DNA of 64,000 bases from Zelopaecilomyces penicillatus (GCA_005765155.1 VCCP01000002.1:3410001-3474000); one strand, 5' to 3'. Positions 1 through 11,643 are shown, counted from the first letter of the stretch. Numbers and translations: made by a program. Notes: generated by a model from the sequence alone, not told the origin.

Positions 1-1784
1 ATGCCGTCATTGATCGACTTGGCGCAAACAAGTTGGACAATCTTCCCACTGAGTTTTGGCTCACGGTTCCTGCTACATGGAGTGAAAAGGCGAAATTGCT
101 AACCAAGAAAGCGGCACACGATGCTGGATTTGGCAAAAGATCAATTGACCAGGTCATGCTCATTGCTGAACCCGAGGCCGCGGCACATCTTGCGTTGAAA
201 TCCAGCTTGCACCACTTGGAAGATTTTGTCAAGGTGACTATGGCCTATTTGTGTTTTTTTTACCGCCTCTTTTAAAACATAACTGCTAATGGAGGTGTAT
301 TTAGCCTCATAGTGGTGTCATGGTTTGTGATTGTGGCGGTGGCACTGTTGTGAGCACTTCCCTACACTTGGCAAGCAGCATATATCTCTAATGAATGGAT
401 TTACAGGACATTACAACATATGAGGTGGAAGAAACTAAGCCTACTTTGAAGCTTAGGGAGGTTGCTGTTGGAGTAGGTGGGTAATGTTCCGAGATTCAGA
501 TTGCCATTGAACCTTTACGGGCACAAAACCAACTAACTTTGCACAGCTGGGAAATGTGGGGGGACCGCAGTTGACCGAAACCTGTTCAGACTACTTGGAG
601 AGCGTTTTGGTGAAGCATTCACCTCTCTTGGTTTGGAGCAGATTGGGCCTGGCAGTTCATTCATGGACCAGTTCGAGATGAAGAAGAAAGATTTTAGCTT
701 GAAGTCACCAAGCCGGCGAGCTCATAGATTGCCACTGCACATGCCACTACTTTCAACTGGTGCACAAATGGATAAGTACTACGAGAAAAGATCTTCTTCT
801 GTACTTTTGACCCAGGCAGACTACCAAGAGCTCTTCGATCCAGTGATTGATACAGTCATTAAGCTAGTCGAGGACCAGGTGGAGCAAATCAAGGCGGCGA
901 ACGAGCGCTTGATCGATACCATCGTGCTTGTGGGGGGGTTTGGATCATCCCCTTATCTCAAGGAGCGACTGGGTGATTGGTGTACGGGAAGAAAGATTCG
1001 ATTGACCACCCCCTTGTCTGGCGGGTAAGTCCACAAGTCACGAAGGAATTCTCCACTGTGAAGTTTATTGACTCTGTTAGGTGGTCTGCCGTTGTGTGCG
1101 GAGCGGTTCTACGAGGACTTGAGGGCTCTATAGTAAGAGAAAAGAAATGTCGGAGACACTACGGTCATAAGCTGGCGTGTCCTTACATCCCATCACTTCA
1201 TGAAGGGTACGACAAGCAAAAGCGCCACAAATATATGCATACTTGGAGACAGGTTGAATACCTCAGCGGCTTTATGTTCTGGGAAATAAAAAAGGTACGA
1301 TACGTTTCTTACATTGCCCATCTATATGGCAAGTCGATGAAGCATGTTCGCTGATTGCTTTTTGATAGGGTATCGCAATTGATGGCACCACCGAGATAAA
1401 CTCCGAATTTTATGCGTATGCCAAAGGGAACATCGGAGGCTCCGACACTCATACTCTTTACTGTTGCAGCTTAGACAAAGCCCCGGAAACAATTGAAAAT
1501 GAGCGTATGGCGCCGTCCACCTCCTTCAACCTAACTTATCCGAGCGTATTGCTGTTGCTGATAAAAAGATTTTAGGGGTCGAGGAAGTAGGAGTAGTGAG
1601 GTACTCTCTTGAGGGTGTGGATCAAACAAAGTTGAGCTACATGTTGATTGATGACGTCCGGTCATATCAAATTCCGTTGACATTGAACATACGGATGAAC
1701 GACGAAGTGGGACATTTGGTCTTTCGCATACTTTTTGACGGGAAAGAAATTGGAAAGGCAGAGATTGACTTGGATCACTCGTAA
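1..1784 (+). CDS. Hsp70-like ATPase, 5'-truncated by the window, tail frame uncertain
   Basis: Fungal Hsp70-like (HSPA12-type, actin/Hsp70-fold) ATPase; the start lies before the window. Proposed exons: 3-233, 305-349, 407-476, 547-1024, 1081-1294 and 1369-1504, all in a continuous frame. Seen: a substrate-pocket segment with EPEAAAH, the phosphate-2 loop VCDCGGGTVDITTYE made by joining two exons, GKCGGTAVDRNLF, and the adenosine motif IVLVGGFGSSPYLKERL. These define the family. After about position 1504 the frame runs to a stop at 1573-1575, while the family-like tail (VVRYSLEGVD to a stop at 1784) lies in another frame. An 83-nt intron 1505-1587 would join them; a frameshift is the alternative. 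These fungal paralogues are numerous and fast evolving, and their clients are unknown. Function beyond ATP binding is inference. Confidence 0.75.
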
Positions 1785-2045
1785 CATGAACTACTTGTAT
1801 CTGTAGCATGTCATGTTGGGCTGTGTGTTTCGATTGCTGCGACAGATATTGCGTCATGTCATGTCTGGCGACATCTAAGTTACTTGTGTTGGCGTTCAGC
1901 ATGCGTTATATATAAATATGCGATAATTATACTATAAATCCCGTGTTTCCGTGTTATATCATTCCGGAAGCTACCTTTCTTGTAATTCAGACCATAATGA
2001 ATGGCATGCTGACAGCAGCACTCTTGGAACAATTAAGAATCCTAA

Positions 2046-3012
2046 TTAAGTTTTGGAAGACATCCCTGAGAACAAACGCAAAATGGCAGCCGCAACAACA
2101 TCCCCATCATGCTCCAAATGCGCCGTCTCCGCTGCCCGATCCGCATGCTCCATATCCTGAATCCCCCCACACTCTATCCTCATCTCAATCTGCCGCTTCA
2201 CCATATCCTCATCAAACGCCAAGTGCGCCTGCGTACTAAACAACCGATCGGGCACATACAAGCCCTGGACGGGGGTGTGCTCGCTATATCCCCAGCACTC
2301 GACGTCTTCTTTCTCGCTATCGGGTAGTAGTCCGGCGGCTGATTTGACTGTGGGAGGGGATGTGACTTGATCTTGGTGCATCTGGTGTAGGTAGATGTGG
2401 GAGTCGGTGGTGGAGAAGAGTTTCTGGCCGAGGGGGTGGAGGGTGATGCGGCAGTGGCCGAGTTCCCAGTCGCGGTTGGGGGAGGGGGCAATAGTGGCAC
2501 CGAGGAGGCGGGCGAGGATTTGGTGGCCGAAGCAGACGCCTGTGAAGTAGAAGTTTGGTTTGCGGATCCAGAGTTCTATGGTGGGAGTTGAGATGTCAGT
2601 TTCATAATGTCGCGGAAGATTTATAACACTACACCTCCACAATGAAGTGTTTCCGATATAGCATACCTTTCAAGAGCTTTAACAAGTCTAATATCCACGG
2701 ATTATCCCCATGCGCATCATACATACTCCCCGTGATCAACAACCCATCATACCCATCAAACTCGTCCACCGTAGGCATCCGCCCACCCGGTTCATCCGAC
2801 ACGATGAATAATTGGTCCGTCTCGACACTAACGGGCGGGTCGTGGGCAGCACCGGCTTTGGAGAAGTGTCGGTGCAGGATCTGGCCAAAGGAGCCGTGTT
2901 CGGTTTGGGTGTCTGGATGTGGTTCGTCCGTCTCGAGGACGAAAATGCGCACAGCGCGGGAGTTGGGGGAGTTTGGGGGAAGAGAGGGGCTGTAGTGTTG
3001 CTTGGAGGGCAT
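2046..3012 (-). CDS. Class I glutamine amidotransferase-like protein (GMP synthase type fold)
   Basis: Two exons, 3012-2667 and 2575-2046, with a 91-nt intron, giving 291 aa. The splice joins LLKLLK to ELWIRKPNFYFTG in frame and restores a continuous GATase1 domain. Seen: an early core strand IFVLETDEPH, GLLITGSMYDAHGDNPWI (oxyanion-side loop), and the nucleophile elbow GVCFGHQ with Cys near residue 130. Near the C-terminus comes TQAHLAFDEDMVKRQIE, where related stand-alone amidotransferases carry an HPE-type motif. The His is kept, but the residue normally Glu is Ala, so catalysis may differ. The family hydrolyses glutamine or gamma-glutamyl compounds in the cytosol; the substrate of this stand-alone copy is unknown. 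It converges on the Hsp70-like gene, with stops about 260 nt apart. Confidence 0.85.
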
Positions 3013-3593
3013 TGTGTAGTTATTAATTGAGGTGTTTGGAGTGTGTTGATGTCGTTTTTATGAAAGAGACTTGAGAGTGAGTGTGTATGTTGATTGAAGT
3101 TGTACGCGATAGTTAAAGGGTCATGCAAGATGCAACGGAGCCAACATGGCATTTATTTATTCTTTACTTTTTCTCTTCGGTGCAGATCAGGAACTTGCTA
3201 CGTCTTTGACTTGGCGACGCAATGTTTCATCATCCAAGACTGGGCACCACAATTTCCAAGACCAATACCCATCGAATTAGAGGTTTGCATGGCGAGACAT
3301 GAACTCTTGGCCTAGGCGCTGATGAACAGTTGACGTCAGTTGTGGATTTTCAGTGGGTTGGCATTGGGGCTCTAGCTCTAGCGGCTAGGCAGAGCATTTG
3401 GTTCCCTGGTAATGTTCCGCGGAACGTATTCCGCAGCGATGTCGATGTGTGTTGGTGTATCATCAAAAACTCTTGAGCTAATTGGAGCATTTTGAGACTA
3501 GGAGATGTGTATTAACTTACATTTTTGAGCGAAAGCACCCATGTGATTGTGTTTGTTGGCAAGAGATACCTGGCCGTTGTGTGGTACCTTGGA

Positions 3594-4334
3594 TCACCAT
3601 AGTGTAGTAATTACAATCTGTGTTCGGCCATGTGCCCTTCCAACACATGATCTAGTAATAAACGAATAGTCAAGACAACTCTCTAGTTCAATACGAAGAG
3701 GGTTGAGGAATCTTGGCCCAGGTTGTGGCTTGGCTATTCGACCAGCCATGTAGTGCCACCCTACGCCACTCCCAAAAACGTCAGCCCAGACATCCAACCC
3801 ATTCCAAGATGCTCTTTTCCAGCTGACAAGTAATAATAATTCACAAGATAGGGAACTTAGCTTATCAAAGGACCTTATAAGCAAGATGGGGAGCTTTGCT
3901 TTCCATCTCGTCGATAAGAAAATAATGGTCCTTCCATGATAGGCAGCAGCTTCTTTGTAGAGACGAGCGTTGAGCAGCGGTATGCGAGAGGTGAGCATGC
4001 AAGTATTGGTTGCAACAGGCAACTCGGGGCTTGTTTTGACGATATCGCCAGCATTTGATGACAGCACACCGTTAGGTTCTACACAAACAGCTTTACCCTC
4101 AATGTGACTGTCGAGAAGCCATCTCATCCAAGCGTCTCCATCAAACCGTCCCACACAATCCCCAAGACAGTCAACCGAGAAGACACTTGCCAAAAGCCTT
4201 GACTTTACCTTTTCCCCAACCGCCTCTGAAACATTACAACGGCATGTCATGTCCATGTATGCAATTGTTGCAGGATTGCAAGTCTTGTTTTCGGAGCGGT
4301 GGAGCTTCTTTATCAGATTCGATGCCTCCATCAT
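3594..4334 (-). CDS. Unrecognised open reading frame, 246 codons
   Basis: An uninterrupted 246-codon frame opening with two Met. I recognise no family. The N-terminal half is Cys-rich (CRCN, DCLGDCVGRFDGD) and the middle is hydrophobic (LPILLIRSF, LSCELLLLVSW), but there is no clear signal peptide or confident membrane segment. It lies in otherwise empty sequence between the amidotransferase and the cold-shock gene. An open frame this long is unusual but not impossible by chance in 64 kb, and neither a clear CT-rich promoter nor an obvious intron was seen. It could be an orphan gene, a decayed gene or a chance ORF. Confidence 0.3.
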   Translation of the reverse strand: MMEASNLIKKLHRSENKTCNPATIAYMDMTCRCNVSEAVGEKVKSRLLASVFSVDCLGDCVGRFDGDAWMRWLLDSHIEGKAVCVEPNGVLSSNAGDIVKTSPELPVATNTCMLTSRIPLLNARLYKEAAAYHGRTIIFLSTRWKAKLPILLIRSFDKLSSLSCELLLLVSWKRASWNGLDVWADVFGSGVGWHYMAGRIAKPQPGPRFLNPLRIELESCLDYSFITRSCVGRAHGRTQIVITTLW

Positions 4335-5212
4335 GTCATAGCCCCCCAGTCAAGATCTTCCTCTGATAGATACCTGTTCATTAATAGCAACTAAAATCAT
4401 GGCGGTCTCGAAAAAGACAATCGATGTCACAAAAACTCCCCGAAAACTAAACGCCACAGATGGGTGGGGCTGGTGCGGCAGATGCCGGCGGGGCGTCACG
4501 ATTTGATCCCTGACCAGGTGTTTGGCGTCGTCTGGGGAACATGCAAAAGCCACCCAGAGAGGGTGGTAGTAGTATTACATGGCATGGTTTTTGTTTTGTT
4601 GCTGCTTGTGCTCGGTCTTTTTTCTTTGCATTCGGATTCGGCATGGATCTCAATTCTCGAAAGCTGAATGTATCTTTTCAAGTTTGCACATTGGAAATGC
4701 AGTTTTATGCACTTACAAGGGGATGTAAGTATGCATTTACATGTTATCTATCTGGGTAGGGCTTGGAAAACCTACTAGCCGATCTGGGGCTGGGAAAACT
4801 GGTGTGGAGCGAGGGGCGAGAATGGGATTTTGGACAAATATGCATGCCATGGATGTAATTCCCAGCTCTGTGCGGTACAAGGAGCAAAGTACCTGCTCGA
4901 TATGGCGGGGCGCACCTTCTGGAAGCATCAAGTGTCAGCATAATAATTCGTACTCGTATGCAGCATTTGCAGCTTCTCGTGCAGGCGGCTCCTACCACAT
5001 CCACTGCCTCCTTGTCTCATGGATCGGCTTCGGTACACGTTGAGCTAGCTGCCCACAGCGTCTCTGTCCAGTCTCCCGTCAATGTACGCAGATAGAGCGC
5101 CAAGTCACTTCTGTGGGTGGTTTCCACTTGGCAGATTTTATCTAGGTAGTTAGAGTACCCCTCACCGCCCGCAGCGGGGCAAAATCTGAATATGCGCGAC
5201 TTCGTGGTAGGC

Positions 5213-5382
5213 AAATAAAAGCGGCGGCTGACTTTTTCTCCCGCTCTCCACCACAAAACACACACAAACGACAGCCAGGGTCCAGCAGAAGAAGATTTTC
5301 TCTTCCTTACACACCTCACTCTTCCTCAAATTTCCGCCTTCAAAACAACCACCTCTCCCCCTTTAGAAAACATTCAATCATC
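5213..5382 (+). promoter_or_regulatory. Core promoter and leader of the cold-shock gene
   Basis: An AT-rich TATA-like element (aaataaaa, 5213-5220) lies about 165 nt upstream of the ATG. The stretch between is rich in C, T and A (CCACC, CTTCC, CCTCTCCCCC) and ends in CAATCATC just before the ATG. This is the layout of a well-expressed filamentous-fungal gene. The assignment rests on sequence pattern only. Confidence 0.45.
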
Positions 5383-5729
5383 ATGTCTGCCATGCAGGGA
5401 ACAGTCAAGTGGTTCAACGAGACCAAGGGCTTCGGCTTCATCACCCCCGAGGACGGCTCCAAGGATCTCTTTGTTCATTTCAGCGCTATCCAGGTAACTA
5501 AGAATTCCACACCGAGTCTCAATGGAGCTCTTTTCTTTCGCAGACGTGCCCTCTCGTTTTTCTCACTAGGTCTATTCTTTGGCTAACTCTTTTTTTCTTC
5601 TTTTTTTCCTTCAAGGGCGGTGGTTTCAAGACATTAGCAGAGAACCAGCGTGTTTCGTTTGAGGTGACGGATGGCGCCAAGGGCCCTTCTGCCGCAAACG
5701 TCCATGTCATCAGCGACAATGCTCAGTAA
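5383..5729 (+). CDS. Bacterial-type cold-shock protein (single CSD), one intron
   Basis: Exons 5383-5493 and 5616-5729 with a 122-nt intron carrying a long T-rich tract before its AG; 74 aa. The protein is a single cold-shock domain with nothing added: GTVKWFNETKGFGFITPEDG holds RNP1 (KGFGFI), and DLFVHFSAIQ holds RNP2 (LFVHF). It continues with GFKTLAENQRVSFEV and ends in an AANVHVI strand. Length and sequence match bacterial CspA-like proteins far better than the multidomain eukaryotic Y-box or Lin28 forms. CSD proteins bind single-stranded RNA or DNA and melt RNA structure in the cytoplasm. Metarhizium is reported to carry a bacterial-like cold-shock protein (CRP1) linked to cold tolerance; from recollection this could be its relative. 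The intron falls right after SAIQ and, with the fungal-style promoter, argues against bacterial contamination. Confidence 0.92.
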
Positions 5730-7910
5730 AGCGGTTGCGCTTTTGTTGACGGGAGAGAAGTAGGGAGGAGGAATAATGTGAAATGCATCATAGACGAGGC
5801 GCGCCCCTACCGGCTGCACATATACTACGACCAACCTGGCAATTCATATCAAGCCCACATGCGGCACTTGATGGATTGATCTTAGCAATGACAAGACGTT
5901 TCTTCCCACTATGAGAATGATGCATGCATGGGTCCCAGACCATACTAATGTAATGTGCAGATGTGCAATGGCATAAGGGAATTGCATCACCATGGTTAAC
6001 CCTTCGCCGTTGTTTTAGCTGAAATGGTTATTACCACTCTGCGCATTCTAGTTGATTCAAGCTAGTAGACTTGGTCAATTCTTAACAGTTATGGGCGCTT
6101 CACCTGCTACACCAACCTGACGAAGAGCATGGCATGCATGGCCCCCCGTAGTTTCATCGCAGCTCTCTATGAATTCTGCAACCTTATTATGTCCAAATCA
6201 CACAGCCACATCTTCATGTTCCAAACACTGTACCACAATGTGATACGTATATATGTATAATATTACATGCCTTCCCAATTAAGGATTCCACAAAACGGCC
6301 GTGCCTTGCCTGTGCATCTGCATCTGCTACCCTCCCAGCTGCTCCACAACCTGTATGTTTATGTATATGTGTTTGTGTGTGTGTGTGTGTTGGGACCTAA
6401 ATTCAGCCAAAGAGACAAGCTCTTTGTTCCCCCTTCTGCATAGTTTCCCAGGGGCCAGGATTCAATTAGGTTTCCGTCACCGCCGCCTCCCCCTCCCCCC
6501 GCAAAACGTCAAAAAGGGAAGACACAGCGTTGGAGCGTTGGGCGTTGGGCGTGCAGGGCAGTTGCAGGTCTGCATGTGGTGCCCTTGTTTGATGTTGCTT
6601 TGTCTTGCATCCTTGCTATTTTATTCGTCATGTCCGTATGTGTGTGTGTGGTTGGTGAAGAATGGTGGGTTTAGTTTAGCCAAGGTGCTTGCTGTGGGAT
6701 GAAAGTGGTAGGTTTGATCTTGATCAGGAGTTGATCTGGGTTCTGTCTTGATCCGACTGGCCTTGGGAAACCTACCGCCGTTTTCAACTGATTAGATAAA
6801 ACACACAATTTCAACGTCAAAAACTATCCCGATGGTAGCATGTTATTACTAGATTGGTGTGTTTCAATGGGTGGTTGATGCCATCCAGATTATAACCAGA
6901 CGCATCAGTATCTCTAGACCACCTACTCAGGGGATACACATGAACATTTTAGTCAAACTTCAACGGAGAAAATTAACCACAACAACTCGATAAGAGGAAT
7001 AGAAAAGGTCAAGCACCACGAGACTGTACCCAACCTGAAGCGATGTTCTTCCTCTTCAGGATCAGGTTGGTTGACACGCCTCGTGCGCTACTCGCTGTAG
7101 GGGGTTGCATCAGCCCTATCAAATGCCCACTAAAACGCAACGTCGCCCACGACCTGTTCTTGCATTGGTTGGGCCGCCATACGGACAATGTTGCAGGGGT
7201 CTCATATGTATTGTCATTATTCTTCCAAGGGTTGTGTGCTAGATCTGAATCACTCACTGTCTCTTTATTTTGCATGTGATTGTTGGGGCGTGGAGGTGCC
7301 GTTTAACTCAGTCGTAACTGGTTGTCTCAACTACCGAGTTGTGGCACCTGACTGCTACCTGACCGTCCTCAAATCATTCCCTTATATATATACTTCAAGT
7401 CGAGAGGCATTTTGTAAATGAACCAGCATAGATGTTTTACCGCCATAAACTTAGTCTCACCGGTGGTAATTAGTGGCTGATCGACCCTGTGACGGGGTCC
7501 AGGGTTATTAGGTGGCATCTCACAGCGATCAGTTTCAACCAGAACCGGGCAAGCAAGTTGGGACTTGACAAAATACGCACACCGTGGATGACATCAATTC
7601 CAACTTGTGAATGCTGTTTATTGTACATATGAATGAATACATTCATGTAGTAAATCCACCTCCCCCAAAGAGGCAAACCGGGATTCAATCTGCCAAGAAC
7701 TGCTGCTGCAAATATGCCTCTGTTGGGATAGCCTGGAATGTCCATTAATAAGCGCCCTACGGATCACTATTTATGACATGGATGCTAATAAGGCACTTCG
7801 TCACCAAATCCATTCAGACCTTGAACCTGGACAGCAGCATGAGAAATAGGAAACCGTCCTTTTCACTATTCTCACGCTCACGAAGAATCAACTGTATACA
7901 CTCATTAAAC
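5730..7910. other. Intergenic, no gene seen; short (TG)n tract
   Basis: About 2.2 kb between the cold-shock gene and the reductase. Frames are short and without family features. It holds a (TG)n microsatellite near 6375-6390. No tRNA, mobile element or conserved motif was recognised. Confidence 0.6.
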
Positions 7911-8835
7911 ATGGCACGCCCCGAGCTGACAATGGCGTCTACCGTGCCACTCCTCGGCTCCAACGGCCGCATGCCCGTCCTCGGCTTCGGCGTCTACCAG
8001 ATCGACCGGCGCGACACCACCGCCGCCTGTCTCCACGCTCTCTCCGCCGGATACCGCCACATCGACACCGCCCAGCTCTACCAGAACGAAGAGGAAGTCG
8101 GCGCCGCACTGTTGCAGAGCGGTCTGCCGCGCGAGGATGTCTTTGTAACCACCAAGATCCGGTACGTGCGCATGGGTCAGGGCAACAAGACGTACTTCCG
8201 TGTGCGGCAGAGCGTCGACAAGATTGACGCGCGAGAGGAGGAGGGATACGTGGATTTGTTTTTGGTTCACTCGCCTTTTGTGTTGAAGCCGAAAGAGCGA
8301 AAGGAGGCTTGGTTGGCGTTGGAGAAGCTCTATGCGGATGGGAAGACGAAGGCGATTGGGGTGAGCAATTACCTACCTGAGCATTTGGAGGAGATGAAAG
8401 AGTACGCAACGGTTTGGCCGCCCACTGTGAACCAGATTCTTGTAAGTGAGATATTACTATTCTTGAATCGGTTTAAAAGGACCTTTTACCTAAACCATTA
8501 CCTTGTAGCTTCACCCTTGGGTACAGCAACGCGAAACAGTAGACTACTGCAACCAACACGGCATACTAGTCCAAGCGTACAGTCCCTTGGCCCGAGGAGT
8601 TGAGCTTGAGGAACTGACAGTCGTTGGAATCGCCAAGAAGATCGGCAAGTCACCAGCTCAGGTACTCATCCGATATAGCTTACAAAAGGGCTGGGTGCCG
8701 TTGCCAAAGAGCGTGAACGAGGAGCGCATCAAGGAGAATGCAGATGTTTTCAGTTTCAGCCTTTCAGAAGAGGATATGACGTTGCTGGATGGGCTTGATC
8801 GCAATGAAGAATTGAAATTCGGGAGGAGAAGATGA
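7911..8835 (+). CDS. Aldo/keto reductase (AKR superfamily, prostaglandin-F-synthase/GCY1 type)
   Basis: Exons 7911-8441 and 8509-8835 with a 67-nt intron joining NQIL to LHPW; 285 aa, normal for the family. The open frame runs further upstream, but 7911 (MARPELTMAS) places the start just before the usual PLLGSNGRMPVLGFGVY barrel entry; Met8 (7932) is an alternative. The catalytic tetrad is complete: Asp52 and Tyr57 in HIDTAQLYQNE, Lys82 in VTTKI, His120 in LFLVHSP. AIGVSNYLPEHL, LHPWVQQRETVDYC and the NADPH-binding PLPKSVNEERIKEN follow. It should be a cytosolic NADPH-dependent carbonyl reductase; the substrate cannot be told. The ATG is preceded by only a short AC-rich leader. Confidence 0.93.
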
Positions 8836-9239
8836 GTCTGTGTAGTTATTTCAAGCGGAGTAGATACCCAAGAGTTTGTTAGAGAAGCTATATATATACC
8901 TTGCTTGTAATAGAGCCAAATCACGAGTGAGCGTAGGCGTCAGTGTGAGAACCAGAATCTAAAAACTCTCAATTCTGCTATGTCGTAATTCATAAAGGAG
9001 TGTATTATAATAAAGATTATCCCCAAAAACTACCAGCTCTACTCCAACTCTTCAATCTCCCAACACCCCCCACCGTTTATATCTTAATTTCCCCACAAGT
9101 GAAACCCCCCCAAAAAGGAAAGTCGTAGATAGCAATTAAAGTCGTATCAAGATTTGAAAGGAATGACTCAAGCCGTTTCTCGAAAGGAGAAACAAACCCC
9201 ATCAGAAAGAATAATATTGGTGAAGCCAAGCCTCCCCGT
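8836..9239. other. Convergent intergenic spacer
   Basis: Short AT-rich spacer where the reductase (+) and the small secreted protein gene (-) meet tail to tail. It probably holds both 3' ends. Nothing else was seen. Confidence 0.5.
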
Positions 9240-9566
9240 TTAGAATTGGAAGTCGGCGGGGACGCAGTAGGGGCTGGCGTTGAGAGGGTAGAACTTGCAC
9301 ACGGTGTCAGGGGGGCAGGCACCAGCATACTAATTGAGGTTTGTTTGTTAGCCTGTTGATGTTTTCTGAAGTCACAACTCAAGCATAATGCGAGAATTGA
9401 AGAGAGAGGGGCTACTTACGACCCATTGTTTGCTGACGCTGCAGACTCGCCATCCCTGGTTGTTGGGAGTGCAAGAGTATGTGCCTGGCTTGCAGACGAC
9501 AGGAGGGGGAGGAGTGGCAGCAGCCAAGGTGGCGAGAGAGGCAATGGCGATGACGAGGAACTGCAT
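9240..9566 (-). CDS. Small secreted six-cysteine protein
   Basis: Exons 9566-9420 and 9329-9240 with a 90-nt intron; 78 aa. The first about 18 residues form a clean signal peptide (MQFLVIAIASLATLAAA), so the mature part is about 60 residues. Six cysteines remain in the contexts VCKPG, SCTPN, VCSVS, ACPPD, VCKFY and YCVPA, enough for three disulfides. It begins Pro-rich (TPPPPVVC) and ends ADFQF. No enzyme or known lectin domain is seen. The size, secretion signal and paired cysteines fit an effector-like or antimicrobial-like secreted protein; that role is inference. The splice site is supported because it restores an open frame and adds the last three cysteines. The strong core promoter suggests high expression. 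Confidence 0.85.
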
Positions 9567-9730
9567 GTTGGATGGTTTGGTGTTGTTGTTGGTTGGTTGG
9601 TTTGGTGGTGTGTTTGTTGTAGATGTTGTGAGAGTGTGTGAGAGTGTGTGTTGAAGTGATTGCTTGCTGTGTGATGATGAGAAAAAAAGTCGAGACTGAG
9701 AGCAGAAGCAAGAGGTCTTTATATATCTCG
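9567..9730 (-). promoter_or_regulatory. TATA box and CA/CT-rich leader of the small secreted protein gene
   Basis: On the minus strand a TATA element (gatatataaag, within 9717-9728) sits about 155 nt upstream of the ATG. It is followed by a leader rich in CACA, CTCT and CCAACCAAC. This is typical of strongly expressed fungal genes. Confidence 0.55.
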
Positions 9731-11610
9731 ACAACAGCCTGATGGAGTTTACAAAAAAGTGAAGCTTCCAACCCTGATGTAAGTGACGTAGAGGGCTGCT
9801 GAGCCTGGCTCGTATGCCCTTCTCGCATCACGAGAAGCCTCGTGTCGAAAGAGTTTACGAGATGCCCTGCTCTTACTTCCCGCCGCCGCCCTCCCTCGCA
9901 TACCAACATACTCAGCCTGCAGTATACACTGCACGAGTCACCAACCCACCACTACATGTCAGAAGCTAGAGAGACTACGAAGTGAAAACAGAAAGGCCTT
10001 GCCGAGGGGCAGTAAATCCCACATCTGGATCTTTCCGAGGGCGAGAAGTAAGTGGGTGTAAGAAAAAAAACGCCAATAATCTTCAGCCCTACCATCGAAG
10101 TTCGTTCAATGAGAGTCCAGAGATGGCCAACGCACCAGAAAAAAAAAGAGTACGCCCTGAGCTAAGCAGAGTGGAAAAGAAGGGGCCTTTGGGCCTTAGT
10201 GAATGGCATTGCCGATGTGGGTGTGCGCCGCCTCAGTGACATTTCGTAAGTCCCCAATGGGGGGGCTTTCTTTCATAGAGACCCTTGAGTAGGAAAACTT
10301 GCTTTGTGGCATTCTAACTGGCTAACACTGATTTGAGAGATGGTGTGTATGTAATTTGTTCGTCGGGAGAAGCCATCCATTTCGTGAGCCTCATAGGCCG
10401 CCCCCGATTCCAGCCCATCACAGTAACAACCGACCAAAAACCTTCTCACCCTCCTCTTCACTCTTCCCCTTCTACACCCTTTTTTCGGTGAGCCTCATCG
10501 GACAACCTCGTGATGCCTAATCCTACCTGGAAGTGTTATACAAATGTATAAAAATAATAAACAACGACCCCTACCTATCAGCCCAATAATAATGAAAGAA
10601 AACGCCAGGTGTGGCCTGCCGCCTTGATGAGTTACCGTCTTGTGGTTGGTAGAAAGCCACACAGCATCATACATACATAAAGGCAAGAATGCGGCTGAGC
10701 ATACCACAGTAGAAATCTTGCAAGAAAAGGTATTTATTGTCCGTATGAGAAAAGCCAGCCACCAGACTAACCCTAGCACATGGGGCTATTTTCGAAATAC
10801 GAGGCACAATAAAAAAAAAAAGCCACCATACCGTACCCACCTAACCCACCCTGTTACTAGACGGCACGATATAATACCTGCGAAGTTGCTAAATATTGGG
10901 TGTTTTTGGAGGCTTGAGCTTTGGAATGTCCGGAGCTCCAAAAATAGTGCGGCTCGGTGCTTCTTCTAGTGAGCATCGTCGCCCCCCCCGTCACGAGATT
11001 GACGAGAAAAGGATTTTGGGGGCCGGCATAGCATGGGGAGATCTCTCGGGATCGGACCGGCCTGGCGTGGCTCTTTTTTCTTTTAGCTGTATGAATGAAT
11101 GTTTGTGGGTTCTTGTGATTCCGCGACTTCCAGCCGGCCCGGCTGATCGGCTGATCGGCCGCCGAGTATCAGTGCCATCGTTCGGTTTGATGACGTCGCT
11201 TCAGCAAGCCAGGTAGAACCGAAACCGAGATATGGAGTATGAACTGTATCTGCTGCCTACAGCTAATAGGAAAGAAACAACAGATTATCCGACAAATCCC
11301 TACTTCATCTAGTACCATGCGGTGCTTGCGTTCGTTCGTACTCAAGCCCCAAACGCCTCCCTCGTAAAAAGGTCTCACACAACCCAACTTGCAGCATTTT
11401 TAAGGCGAGCACGGCCTATTAATACCCTTTTATCATAACCAAGGCCGCCTGACCAATCACGTATCTAATACGCTCTGCTATGACAAAAACGCTTCTAGCA
11501 TAGCGCCCCCGGTCTGGAATGAAGGCTTTTTTTCTTCTTAGGAGGATTGTAGTGTTAGCCTGAGGACTTATGAATAATAGTTTTGGAGAAGGCTTTGGGG
11601 TCTATGCGGT

Positions 11611-11643
<33 letters not shown>

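Noticed and set aside
5383..5729. Cold-shock gene as bacterial contamination
   Set aside because: It has a fungal-type intron and promoter and lies in continuous fungal sequence.
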